Source of the DNA: CAVSRC01 sp963732845
GTDB taxonomy: Bacteria > Pseudomonadota > Alphaproteobacteria > Rhizobiales > Kaistiaceae
Direction of reading: 5' to 3'
NCBI GenBank assembly: GCA_963732845.1
Contig: CAVTBE010000015.1
Location: 62,001 to 126,000, forward strand
DNA length: 64,000 bases
In this document: in pieces, positions 1 through 7,837 of the stretch
Position numbering within the stretch: the stretch's first letter is position 1
How the letters are laid out: each line of letters opens with the position of its first letter
The notes under the pieces: model-generated
Database searches by the model: none
The model's input: only the letters and a program-made list of their open reading frames with translations
Told to the model about the DNA's origin: nothing
Translations under genes and position numbers: made by a program

Positions 1-201
1 CCGTGGAGGAAAAACTCAGTGGCAGGTCAGTGCATGGGATGCCTCTGATGGTGGAAGACCTAACCGTTTGACGATGTCTTGTTTGCTGATGTCGGCGAGC
101 GACGCGCTCCCGAATGGGAAGTGCTTCAGCAGCGGTATGCTCACGATGAGAAAGCGAGTTAGCGGATTGAAAATCCGCCCCGGTCTCATGGGAGCACCTC
201 T
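1..201. other. window edge, no recognisable gene
   Basis: No frame on either strand gives a recognisable protein here. The stretch lies downstream of the 3' end of the leftward LuxR-type regulator and may contain its terminator or the end of a gene outside the window. No strong hairpin was seen. Confidence 0.4.
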
Positions 202-879
202 CTATCCAAGCATTGCCAACGCCATGCTGATGGCGACGGCGTGCGCGGTTGTCCGCGCGCCGAGTTTGCGCCTCGCTTGTGAGAGATGAAATTCTACCGT
301 CTTGTTCGAAATGCCGATCTCTGTGGCGATCTGCTTGGTCAACAACCCGCTGCCCGCCAAAGAAAGGCAGGTGCGCTCGCGGGATGTCAGCGCAGACCTC
401 TTCTCCGGCGGATGAACCAGCGGTATCGCGATCTCGACCGCCGCGAGGGAGAGAATGTGGTCTGCCCGCGCCGACCGCGACACTGCGTGTATCGGGACCG
501 TGAGCTTTTGGTATGCGACGAACGTGTTGTTCGTGATGGCAACAACGCGATGTGCGATGGGTCTGTCTGCCGCGACCGCATCGAGATAAGTCGGAACGAG
601 CACGCCCGCCGTGAACTTCGGATCGGGTAGTTCGCCCGGGCAACTGACAACCTTGGTCGCGCCGTTCAGCCGCTCCACACCTGCTACTGCGCAAAAGCGC
701 CAGCCAAGGGGATTATCTCCGGCGACTTCGAGGACAAGGGCGAGATCGGCATAGCGCATGCATTGGTTCACGCCTTCCAGCGGGCGACTCAGATCGAAAT
801 CGCGTGCCACTAGCAGGACCTGCGCCAGATCGGCGCCAAGGTCGTGAACGGCCGGTTCTATGCGCGCGTAGGCCAGCAC
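202..879 (-). CDS. LuxR-type HTH transcriptional regulator
   Basis: Predicted 225-residue DNA-binding regulator. The C-terminal 60 residues are a LuxR/FixJ-type helix-turn-helix: it opens with LTSRERTCLSLA, continues through KQIATEIGISNKTVEFH and ends in the recognition-helix tail RRKLGA. The first 150 residues are neither a receiver domain (no phospho-acceptor Asp motif) nor a clear acyl-homoserine-lactone domain. They look like a PAS-type sensor fold, which is a weak inference. The start is GTG with no good Shine-Dalgarno sequence, so the N terminus is uncertain. It stands alone on the minus strand beside broken accessory genes, which it may have regulated. Ligand and targets are unknown. 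Confidence 0.8.
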   Translation of the reverse strand: MLAYARIEPAVHDLGADLAQVLLVARDFDLSRPLEGVNQCMRYADLALVLEVAGDNPLGWRFCAVAGVERLNGATKVVSCPGELPDPKFTAGVLVPTYLDAVAADRPIAHRVVAITNNTFVAYQKLTVPIHAVSRSARADHILSLAAVEIAIPLVHPPEKRSALTSRERTCLSLAGSGLLTKQIATEIGISNKTVEFHLSQARRKLGARTTAHAVAISMALAMLG

Positions 880-1032
880 AAGGGAAATCCCTAGCTATGT
901 TAGACAAATTCTAAGTGCTAATTGCTCGGAGCACAACCTCGGATGCACCCTGGGCGATCCTTAGGGATCGCGCCAAAACACTGAGCCGGGGCTGTCGGTG
1001 GAGCCCGAGGATCTGGTCATAGAACAGGTCCG

Positions 1033-1218
1033 ATGACGACAGGCGCGGACAGCGGGAGCGCAGGGTGTCGGGATGGTTGGTACGTCAAGCAACGTGGCAA
1101 TGTTTACGGCCCGTCAACTGCCGACGAAATTGAATCCCTTCTCAAGGACAATCGCGCAAATGTTCTCGGTTTCCGGGTTGCCGTCACGCTGGGAGAGGAG
1201 GGCTGGGGCAAGACGTGA
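1033..1218 (+). pseudogene. remnant: GYF_2-like domain joined to an FGE-sulfatase tail
   Basis: A 61-codon reading frame. Residues about 15-40 resemble a GYF_2 domain (GWYVKQRGNVYGPSTADEI). The following NVLGFRVAVTL matches the C-terminal end of the FGE-sulfatase domain encoded at 4512-5219, which finishes LLGLRVAVTL. The body of an FGE domain is missing between the two pieces, so this is best read as an internally deleted remnant of a GYF-FGE protein. Its tail similarity to the neighbouring broken gene suggests both come from a related locus. The GYF assignment is tentative because it rests on one short motif. Confidence 0.4.
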
Positions 1219-1353
1219 GATGCGGTCATCTGGAGGTGCGCATTGTCTGATTCCAATCGTTGTATAGACATATCCAAATTTTTGGACGAACCAGATTGTA
1301 ATTCACAATCGTCTTCGACAATTCGATATGCGAACGTCATTTGGAGAGATGCC

Positions 1354-2055
1354 GTGTCGAGAATAGCGCCCGCGATATTTGTCTCGATATTCTTTTTCCT
1401 CTTTGGTTCCGCTACGGCCGACGAACTGGTTCGCGTCCAAGGTGTCGGTGGTCTCATCGCCTCTCAGCTTCAGGGCGTTGGAAATTCGGTTGCGGCCGAG
1501 CGGGCGCTTACCGCCGAACGTCAAGACAAGATTCGGGCATTGCAGTCTGCACTCGAAGATTGCGGGGACTGCGCCGCTCGCGATGAGCTCAAGACGCAAC
1601 TGGAGTATTGGACGAAAATTGACGACGCCGTTTCGCAAGCTGAACACGCCGCGCTCGCCACAACTGGCTTGGGTCAGTACAAAGACTTTGGCGATATGTT
1701 CCGGCAACTGGGCGACGCCTTGACGTCACCCAGCTATTTGGCCAAATTGCGCAAACGCGACTGGGAAGAGCATCTCAAGAATTTGGAAGTACAGCGGGCA
1801 AACACTGCGTTAGAAATCGGCTGCCGAGAGAAGACCCGCGAAGAAGTTAAAAAAGATGGCTCTGATACGTTCATAACGAATGGAAAAGAATACTTTGTCG
1901 ATAAGAAGACGTACTTCGAGTGTATAAAATCGTCGGTTAATGACGCTGCAAAAATATCTGCCATCGACCTTCAAGATTCCGTTGCGGTGAATTTCTGTGA
2001 GAATCTTTCAAGATTTCAATCCAAAGGTACCTGGAGGCGGACGGGGTTTCTCTAG
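1354..2055 (+). CDS. N-terminal fragment with signal peptide
   Basis: First open segment of the broken secreted protein: signal peptide, then a helical, possibly coiled-coil region (AERALTAERQDKIRALQ) and several cysteines. A longer frame with a TTG start at 1243 exists, but it places the hydrophobic segment about 40 residues in and lacks a good ribosome binding site. The last dozen residues before the stop are probably out of frame. Confidence 0.45.
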   Translation: MSRIAPAIFVSIFFFLFGSATADELVRVQGVGGLIASQLQGVGNSVAAERALTAERQDKIRALQSALEDCGDCAARDELKTQLEYWTKIDDAVSQAEHAALATTGLGQYKDFGDMFRQLGDALTSPSYLAKLRKRDWEEHLKNLEVQRANTALEIGCREKTREEVKKDGSDTFITNGKEYFVDKKTYFECIKSSVNDAAKISAIDLQDSVAVNFCENLSRFQSKGTWRRTGFL

Positions 2056-2144
2056 CAAAGGGCGAGGTCAGAACGTATGTTGGAGAGTGCATTCGTCTGA
2101 ATAGCCCTATCGAACTAGCGTTTGACAGTGCATCTGACAGTGCA

Positions 2145-2774
2145 TTGGGTTTCGAGTTCCCTCCCCTTGACCTGCGCAGAAATTCAGGCTTCCCAATGCC
2201 TGACCGTCGAGAATCCCATTTCGGAGACTTGGTTAATTCGGCGTGTACGGACGACCAAGATCCCAAAAAATGCTTCCACAACTTCGGCACGTCGGCTCAA
2301 CTTGTCGCTCAAGAAGATAGTGCGAGGAGCAATTGCTCGAAGTCTTTCAACTCCACTCCACATGGCGGCCCTATATACGAATATCTTGAGTGTATAGGCA
2401 AGAGTGATCCGTATTTTCTATTAAATCACATGATTCGTACTGTCAGCGATCAGAAAGAAACTCTGCGGAACCAGCAAGAAAAGCTCTGCAACGGATCGGC
2501 CAGCCAATTGGGGGGCAGCGCCGGAATTTGTTGGTCCAGAGATTGGAACGCTCTGGTTACTAACCAGACTGAGGGGAGAGCCTTCGCCAACATCGGTTGG
2601 GTGAATACTCGTGGCGACCAATTCATTGGTAATTGTATCAAGTGCGCGCCTCCAAAGAACGGTAACTTGGACGGCTACCTGGCGGACGGTTACCTGGCGG
2701 GAACGATCTCTTCTGACGGTCTCGAACTGGCGGGGACGTCTCGGGTGGCCTCGTCAGAAACACGGTTACTTTGA
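2145..2774 (+). CDS. middle fragment of the same secreted protein
   Basis: Open segment in a different frame from the preceding fragment. The coding-like frame extends upstream without a stop to about 2025, so the TTG at 2145 is not a real start. It contains several cysteines (CTDDQDPKKC, NCSKS, NCIKCAPP) and a 15-base tandem duplication encoding DGYLA twice near 2672-2700. No family was recognised. Confidence 0.4.
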   Translation: MGFEFPPLDLRRNSGFPMPDRRESHFGDLVNSACTDDQDPKKCFHNFGTSAQLVAQEDSARSNCSKSFNSTPHGGPIYEYLECIGKSDPYFLLNHMIRTVSDQKETLRNQQEKLCNGSASQLGGSAGICWSRDWNALVTNQTEGRAFANIGWVNTRGDQFIGNCIKCAPPKNGNLDGYLADGYLAGTISSDGLELAGTSRVASSETRLL

Positions 2775-2951
2775 TTTCCGACTGCGCGATGAGGACGTAA
2801 ATCGATTCACCGGTGGCGTTTGGGACTCCGAAGGCGACTACAAAGCCGGGAAGCCCGCCGTGGTTTTGTGGTCGGGATGTTTTCACATTCAATCGCCTTG
2901 CTGAAGCAGCAATAGCGCGAAACTCACAGAATTGCCGACCTCGGGGACGCC

Positions 2952-3338
2952 ATGACAAAGAACCTAGAACGCCCAAGGTGGGGAGCGTCGGCTGTCCTCG
3001 TTGGGCTCCTCGCCGTGCTGCTTTGCGCCTCGCGCGCGGACGCCAGATCCTACAAATGGGCCGCCGCCAGCACGACGGCCTATGCCATCACCGGCGATAT
3101 CCGGGTTTCGGCGGACAGCATCACCTTCGCCAACGGCAAGCGCATCCGCATCCGGCCGGTCAGCGCGGACAAGCCGCAGGTCTTTACGCTCGTCCCGCGA
3201 TCCGCAAACCCGACGCTGCTCAACGGCAACAAGCTATGCGGTGACACGCCGCCGACCTTCGTTGCGCTCGTCCGCGACGGTAACGAACTCTATATGAAGG
3301 TCTTCGACGGGCCGGAAGTGCCCGCAAGGCCGGGCTGA
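2952..3338 (+). CDS. fragment 1: signal peptide and first X domain
   Basis: 128 residues from ATG 2952: signal peptide, then the first copy of an unknown domain with the landmarks KWAAASTTAYAITGDI, ITFANGKRI, LLNGNKLCG and VRDGNELYMKVFDG. The stop follows nine residues after FDG. In the +1 frame the homology to the second copy resumes (DP, then EPGTCATYNFE), so the true domain crosses the stop. Confidence 0.55.
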   Translation: MTKNLERPRWGASAVLVGLLAVLLCASRADARSYKWAAASTTAYAITGDIRVSADSITFANGKRIRIRPVSADKPQVFTLVPRSANPTLLNGNKLCGDTPPTFVALVRDGNELYMKVFDGPEVPARPG

Positions 3339-3405
3339 CCCGTTTCCCGAGCCGGGCACCTGCGCGACATACAATTTCGAGCGGCCGGGCAATTCCTCAG
3401 TTGCG

Positions 3406-4035
3406 TTGCCATCCGCTCCCGCACGGGCGAATCCGAGCTTCGATTGCGGCAAGGCGGCAAGCGCCGCCGAAAAGGCGATCTGCGCTTCGCCGGATCTGGC
3501 GGCATTTGACCGGCAACTCGCCGACGCCTACAGCGCCGCCCTGACAGGCGCGAGCCCGGAGGACGCTGCCGCGATCAAGGCCGCGCAGCGCCAATGGCTG
3601 GCCGAGCGGGAATCGTGCGGGGCCGACGATGCCTGCATGACCGCTGCCTATCGAAGGCGCCTTGCCGTTCTGACGGCGCCGCCGCCGAGCGTGGCAGATT
3701 TGGAATCGTCGCGGTCCAGATGGACCGCCGCCAGCACAACGGCGATAGCGATCACCGGCGATATTGAGCTATCCGGCGATACGATCAACTTCGCCAACGG
3801 TACGCGCCTCCACCTTTCGCCGGTCGGCCTGGATAGGCCGCTGGTCTTCGCCGTAAGCCCGCCCACGAACCCGACGCTGCCCAATGGCGGCAAGCTATGC
3901 GGCAACGGGCGGCCGACCTTCGTCGTGCTCGTCCGCGACGGCAACGAACTCTACATGAAGGTCTTCGACGGGCCACAAGATCCCGCTGGGCCACGTCGAT
4001 CCGGGGCTCGAGCCGGGCACCTGCGCCACCTATAA
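3406..4035 (+). CDS. fragment 2: LprI-like domain and second X domain
   Basis: Residues about 10-85 match the LprI (DUF1311) lysozyme-inhibitor pattern: FDCGKAASAAEKAICASPDL, the LD/Y helix, QRQWLAERESC and ACMTAAYRRRL, with all four expected cysteines. A second X domain follows (RWTAASTTAIAITGDI through RDGNELYMKVFDG). The frame is open upstream to about 3315, so TTG 3406 is an artefact of the break. The last 20 residues are out of frame; the +1 frame gives GHVDPGLEPGTCATYNFE. Confidence 0.55.
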   Translation: MPSAPARANPSFDCGKAASAAEKAICASPDLAAFDRQLADAYSAALTGASPEDAAAIKAAQRQWLAERESCGADDACMTAAYRRRLAVLTAPPPSVADLESSRSRWTAASTTAIAITGDIELSGDTINFANGTRLHLSPVGLDRPLVFAVSPPTNPTLPNGGKLCGNGRPTFVVLVRDGNELYMKVFDGPQDPAGPRRSGARAGHLRHL

Positions 4036-4063
4036 TTTCGAACTGGCCGACGGCTCCGCTGCG

Positions 4064-4510
4064 GTGCTCCCGCCGGCGCCGCCCGCGGCGCCACAGCCGG
4101 CCGCCGCCGCGGCGCCCATGCCGGCTCGGGCGGCAAGCGCGTCCGAAGCGCCTGCGGCGGCGCCGCAAGCCGGCGCTGCGCCGGGCCCGCTGACTACCTT
4201 CAAGGACTGCGCGCATTGCCCGGAGATGGTGGTCATGCCGATGGGCAGTTTCATGATGGGCGCCAATGAACACGACCTTGCCATGCCGATCTATCCGACC
4301 AATGCCTGGGGTCTCAGTCCGCAGCAGGCGAAGAGACAAGCCAAACAAGTGGTCGGCAAATTTCCTGTCCCGACGGACGAACTGCCGCGCCATCAGGTGA
4401 CCATCGGCTACAGCTTTGCGATCGGCGTATTCGAGATAACCGTCGATCGAGTTTGGCGCTTTCGCCCGGGCGACTGGCTGGAAGAGCCCGGATCAGTGCT
4501 GGACCTATGA
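4064..4510 (+). CDS. fragment 3: Ala/Pro linker and N-terminal half of FGE-sulfatase domain
   Basis: Begins in a low-complexity Ala/Pro linker and enters an FGE-sulfatase domain: EMVVMPMGSFMMGANEHD, ELPRHQVTI and FAIGVFEITVD. After this the frame is lost. The correct continuation EFGAFARATGW lies in the next frame at 4449, consistent with one extra base in GATCGAG. Confidence 0.55.
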   Translation: MLPPAPPAAPQPAAAAAPMPARAASASEAPAAAPQAGAAPGPLTTFKDCAHCPEMVVMPMGSFMMGANEHDLAMPIYPTNAWGLSPQQAKRQAKQVVGKFPVPTDELPRHQVTIGYSFAIGVFEITVDRVWRFRPGDWLEEPGSVLDL

Positions 4511-4511
4511 G

Positions 4512-5219
4512 TTGGACCCTACAATTGGCGCGCTCCCCAACGTCCATGGCGTCGCCGCAAGCGAGGCCTGGGGCGCTCGGTACACGGGGCAATATGCGAC
4601 GCGACCCGGCCGCACATACGCGAGTCCCGGCTTTGCCGTGACGGGTTCGTACCCGGCGACTTGCATCAGCAACAGCGACATCGACGCTTACCTGCAATGG
4701 CTGAGTGCTAAGACGGGCCGCCAGTACCGGCTGCCTTCCGAATCGGAGTGGGAATACGCGGCACGCGCTGGCACGCAGACTGCCTACAGCTTCGGCGATG
4801 ATGTGCTCCAGCTTTGCACCTACGCCAACTTTTCCGACGCCAGCGCGCCGATGGGCCAGGGCTATGTCGGCTGCAGCGATGGCTACCCGACGACGGCTTC
4901 ACCGGTTGGCACGTACAAGCCGAATCCCTGGGGCCTCTACGACATGCACGGCAACGTCTTTGAGCCGGTCGCCGACTGTCTCAACCCAAACTACCAGGGT
5001 GCCCCGAACGATGGCTCCGCCTGGATGACGGGCGACTGTTCCGGCCACGTCAAGCGGAGCTATGATTTTGAGAGCATCTATTACGACGTGCGGTCAGCCT
5101 CGCGTTGCCTTGCAGGCGTCGGACCCGAGCCGGGATCCTCGCAAGGTGGCGCACCGCAGGCGCCGCCCGGCGGCAGCTCCAATCTTCTGGGCCTTCGTGT
5201 TGCCGTGACGCTGCAATAG
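4512..5219 (+). CDS. fragment 4: C-terminal half of FGE-sulfatase domain
   Basis: Carries the rest of the FGE-sulfatase fold: GRQYRLPSESEWEYAARAG, NPWGLYDMHGNVFEPVADC, the RSASRC strand and the final LLGLRVAVTL. About 30 Gly/Pro-rich residues are inserted between RSASRC and the last strand. The frame is open upstream to 4449, so TTG 4512 is not a real initiator. No second broken copy of this half was found apart from the short tail at 1033-1218. Confidence 0.6.
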   Translation: MDPTIGALPNVHGVAASEAWGARYTGQYATRPGRTYASPGFAVTGSYPATCISNSDIDAYLQWLSAKTGRQYRLPSESEWEYAARAGTQTAYSFGDDVLQLCTYANFSDASAPMGQGYVGCSDGYPTTASPVGTYKPNPWGLYDMHGNVFEPVADCLNPNYQGAPNDGSAWMTGDCSGHVKRSYDFESIYYDVRSASRCLAGVGPEPGSSQGGAPQAPPGGSSNLLGLRVAVTLQ

Positions 5220-5462
5220 ACTCCAGTGCGCGCCAAAGATCATACGCCTTACAGGGACTCTGCGAACTCTCCGCAGTTAAATTCCAAGAACCGAATTTCG
5301 GTGGGGCAGAAACGAAAGAAAGCCTCATGACGCCATGGAATAAACGACTGCCCCACCTTCCGTTAAGTCTTTGATTTGACGTGCTCGGGGCAATCCGCCC
5401 CTGGGCACCACCATTTCAAGGGAAAGCCATCGTCATCCCGCGCGCGCCCGCGCGTCGTGTCG

Positions 5463-5801
5463 CTAGAACAGATCCCGGATCTTGTGCAGCGTCACCGTCA
5501 CCGTGCGTCCCGCCACCGCAATCTGCTGGGGCACGCCATTGGCGAAATCGAGCGGCCAGTCCGCCGCGATCGAGATCGACTGCCCCGGCGGAACGGCCAT
5601 GCCGGTCACCAGTTCGGCGCCGGCAGGCATGGACATGACGGCGCGACCCTTGAACAGACCGTCCGCTTCCTCGTAGGTGCCATCGTAGAGAACGTCGTTG
5701 GCGTCGGCACCGGAGATGATGCCATGCCCGATATAGAGGACGCCGGTGCTGAAGTCGGCCTGCCCAAGAAACCGTATCACGTAGAGACCGGGTGCAATCA
5801 T
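5463..5801 (-). CDS. GrlR-like small protein
   Basis: 112 residues, mostly predicted beta strand. The pattern GLYVIRF...GVLYIGHGIISGADANDVLYDGTYEEADGLFKG, ending TVTVTLHKI, resembles the GrlR family (small beta-barrel proteins first known as negative regulators of the LEE locus; homologues are common outside it). No type III secretion genes lie nearby, so a role in that system is not implied. It stands alone, converging on the FGE-domain gene and divergent from cydD. Function unknown. Confidence 0.55.
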   Translation of the reverse strand: MIAPGLYVIRFLGQADFSTGVLYIGHGIISGADANDVLYDGTYEEADGLFKGRAVMSMPAGAELVTGMAVPPGQSISIAADWPLDFANGVPQQIAVAGRTVTVTLHKIRDLF

Positions 5802-6148
5802 CGCCGCCTTGCTTGTGTTTCGGTGCGACAGAAGACCGACGGTGCCTTATTCGCGATGGCCCGGCAAGGCGTGGCGGCCGTCCGTTCGCGGCTGGCCGGC
5901 GGCCCGCCGATCCCCTACAAGACCGGCGAAACCGGACGATCCTCATTGCCAACGGGAATTGCGAACCTCTCGTGATTCCCGAGCAACGACACTTTCGCGA
6001 GGACCGAGTGCATTACCGCCGCTTGACGCTTGTGACCGGAACCCAATTGCCGCACCGCGGCAGTGGGTTCCTGGGCGCCGGCCGTCGCGATCTATATGTG
6101 TAGGGCAAAACAGCCTTTCGTCTCTCCCCCAGGACTGCCTTCAGGATA
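5802..6148. other. intergenic region upstream of cydD
   Basis: About 350 bases between the GrlR-like gene and cydD. No credible gene, strong hairpin or FNR-type box was found. It should hold the promoters of both divergent genes, but no confident -35/-10 pair could be picked. Confidence 0.35.
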
Positions 6149-7837
6149 ATGCCGGCAAACGACCAGAGCGATCCCGCCCGTCGCGTGCTTGACGGATTTG
6201 AACGGACGAGCCGCCGTCCGATTGCGGCGGCCGGGTCGCTGGCTTCCGTCGCGGCGCTGCTGTGGATCGGCCAGGCATGGCTCGCCGCCGACCTGATCGG
6301 CGCGCTGGTCCTCGGACAGGCGACGCCGGCCCACGCGCTCCGCGCCGCGGCGTTCTTCGTGGTCCTCGGCCTCCTGCGTCATGCCGGCGACTTCGCGGCG
6401 GGCCGGCTCGCCTTCCACGCCGCGCAGCGGATCGTCGCCGAAAAGCGGGCGGCTCTGGTCGAAAGCGAAAGCCTCGCCTCGCCCTTCGCGGTCGGCGAAG
6501 GGACGTCCGCCGCCGTCGCCACGTTGATCGGCACCAAGCTCGATCTCCTCATCCCCTGGCTCACCCGCTATCGGCTTGCCGCGATCAAGGTGGCGATCGT
6601 GCCGCTGGCGATCCTCGCCGCCACCTTCCTGTGGTCCTGGGCGGCGGGCCTCATCCTGCTTGTCGCCGGCCCGCTGATCCCGATCTTCATGGCGCTGATC
6701 GGCTTCGCCGCCCGCGAGGCGAGCGAGAAGCACATGGCCGAGACCGGCACGCTCAACGTCATGCTGCTCGAATGGCTGAATGCCGGTGCCGACATCCGCC
6801 TGCTCAATGCCGAGGCCGCGACCGTCAACCGCTTCGATGGCGCGGCGGACAGCCTCAGGGCGCGCTCCATGGCGGTGCTCAGGATCGCCTTCCTGTCGTC
6901 CACCGTGCTGGAGCTTTTCTCCGCGCTCGGCATTGCACTCGTCGCCGTCTATGTCGGCTTCACCCTGCTCGGCACCTTCACCTTCGGCGCCTACGCCACA
7001 CCGCTCACCGTGGCCGGCGGCATCTTCATCCTGCTGCTGGTGCCGGACTTCTTTCAGCCCCTGCGCGAACTCGCCGCTGCATGGCACGACCGGGCTGCGG
7101 CGCTCGCCGTTGCCGGCGAGATCGCCGCGCTTGAGGAGCAATCAGGCGCACGCATTCTCGGCCGCGGCGCAAAGGCTGAGCCGCTTGCCGGTGCGCCGAC
7201 GCTCGCCGTCAAGGATCTCGCCTTCGGCACGGCGGGGCGGCTTGTCCGCTTCCCCGATTTCACGCTTCGCGCCCACGAAAAGCTGGCGGTCACCGGCGAA
7301 AGCGGCGCCGGCAAGACGACGCTGCTCGCGCTGATCTCCGGGCTCGTGCGCCCGAGCGCCGGCACGATCGAGGTTGCCGGCGTGTCCCTCGACGATGCCA
7401 CGGCCGACGGCTGGCGACAGCGGATCGGCTATGTCGGCCAGCATCCGCACATGTTGAATGCCAGCCTGCGCGTCAACGTCGCGCTCAACGACGCCCACGC
7501 CGATCCGGAGCGGTTGCGGGATGCACTCAAGGCCGCCGCTGCCGAGGACATCCTTGCCGGCCTGCCGCGCGGCGTCGAAACCCGGCTCGGCGAAAACGGC
7601 GCCGGCGTTTCCGGCGGCGAAGCGCGCCGCCTCACCATTGCCCGGGCGATCTATGCCGGGGCCTCGGTGATTCTCGCCGACGAGCCGACCGCCGACCTCG
7701 ACAGCGCCACCGCCGAGAAAGTGACCGACGCACTGATCGCGGCCGCACGGAACGGCGCCAGCCTGATCGTCGCCACCCACGATCCCCGCCTCGCGGCGCG
7801 CATGGACCGCGAGATCAAGCTGACGAGCGCGCCATGA
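6149..7837 (+). CDS. cydD: thiol reductant ABC exporter subunit CydD
   Basis: 562-residue half-transporter with about six membrane segments in the first 310 residues and a nucleotide-binding domain after about 340: Walker A GESGAGKTTLL, signature VSGGEARRLTIARAI, Walker B VILADEPTADLD, and the H-loop in ATHDPRLAARM. With CydC it forms the heterodimer that exports cysteine and glutathione to the periplasm, which is needed for haem insertion and assembly of cytochrome bd. It overlaps cydC by four bases (ATGA), so the two are translationally coupled, and the oxidase genes follow directly. Length is typical of the family. Confidence 0.93.
   Translation: MPANDQSDPARRVLDGFERTSRRPIAAAGSLASVAALLWIGQAWLAADLIGALVLGQATPAHALRAAAFFVVLGLLRHAGDFAAGRLAFHAAQRIVAEKRAALVESESLASPFAVGEGTSAAVATLIGTKLDLLIPWLTRYRLAAIKVAIVPLAILAATFLWSWAAGLILLVAGPLIPIFMALIGFAAREASEKHMAETGTLNVMLLEWLNAGADIRLLNAEAATVNRFDGAADSLRARSMAVLRIAFLSSTVLELFSALGIALVAVYVGFTLLGTFTFGAYATPLTVAGGIFILLLVPDFFQPLRELAAAWHDRAAALAVAGEIAALEEQSGARILGRGAKAEPLAGAPTLAVKDLAFGTAGRLVRFPDFTLRAHEKLAVTGESGAGKTTLLALISGLVRPSAGTIEVAGVSLDDATADGWRQRIGYVGQHPHMLNASLRVNVALNDAHADPERLRDALKAAAAEDILAGLPRGVETRLGENGAGVSGGEARRLTIARAIYAGASVILADEPTADLDSATAEKVTDALIAAARNGASLIVATHDPRLAARMDREIKLTSAP

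Larger units (their letters stand above)
1354..2904 (+). pseudogene. secreted protein of unknown function, frameshifted
   Basis: The best start is GTG 1354, preceded by GGAGAG six bases upstream. It yields a signal peptide (SRIAPAIFVSIFFFLFGSATA, cleavage likely before DE), a charged helical stretch, and a pair of cysteines in EDCGDCAARDE. The first frame runs to a stop at 2053-2055. Coding-like sequence then continues in another frame (SLAKGEVRTYVGECIRL and onward) to 2774, and a third segment (HGYFDFRLRDEDVNRFTGG) runs to 2904. The frame changes fall near 2026-2040 and 2735-2765. Base composition is clearly more A+T-rich than the rest of the window, suggesting transfer. No known family was recognised. 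It may have been co-transcribed with the gene at 2952. Confidence 0.5.
2952..5219 (+). pseudogene. multidomain secreted protein: X domain, LprI, X domain, FGE-sulfatase; three frame breaks
   Basis: Four abutting open segments tile this interval, and with three single extra bases removed it reads as one 754-residue protein (2265 nt, exactly divisible by three). Order: signal peptide (GASAVLVGLLAVLLCASRADA), an uncharacterised domain of about 115 residues, an LprI-type lysozyme-inhibitor domain, a second copy of the uncharacterised domain, an Ala/Pro-rich linker, and an FGE-sulfatase domain. The frame changes lie at about 3309-3314, 3970-3975 and 4444-4450, and the first two fall at the same point of the two repeats. 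It would act in the periplasm or outside the cell. FGE folds include formylglycine-generating and other enzymes or binding proteins, so no reaction is assigned. Decay, sequence error or programmed shifting are all possible. Confidence 0.65.

Noticed and set aside
5376..5975. A 199-codon open frame on the plus strand
   Set aside because: Antisense to the GrlR-like gene, with Arg/His-rich shadow composition and no motif.
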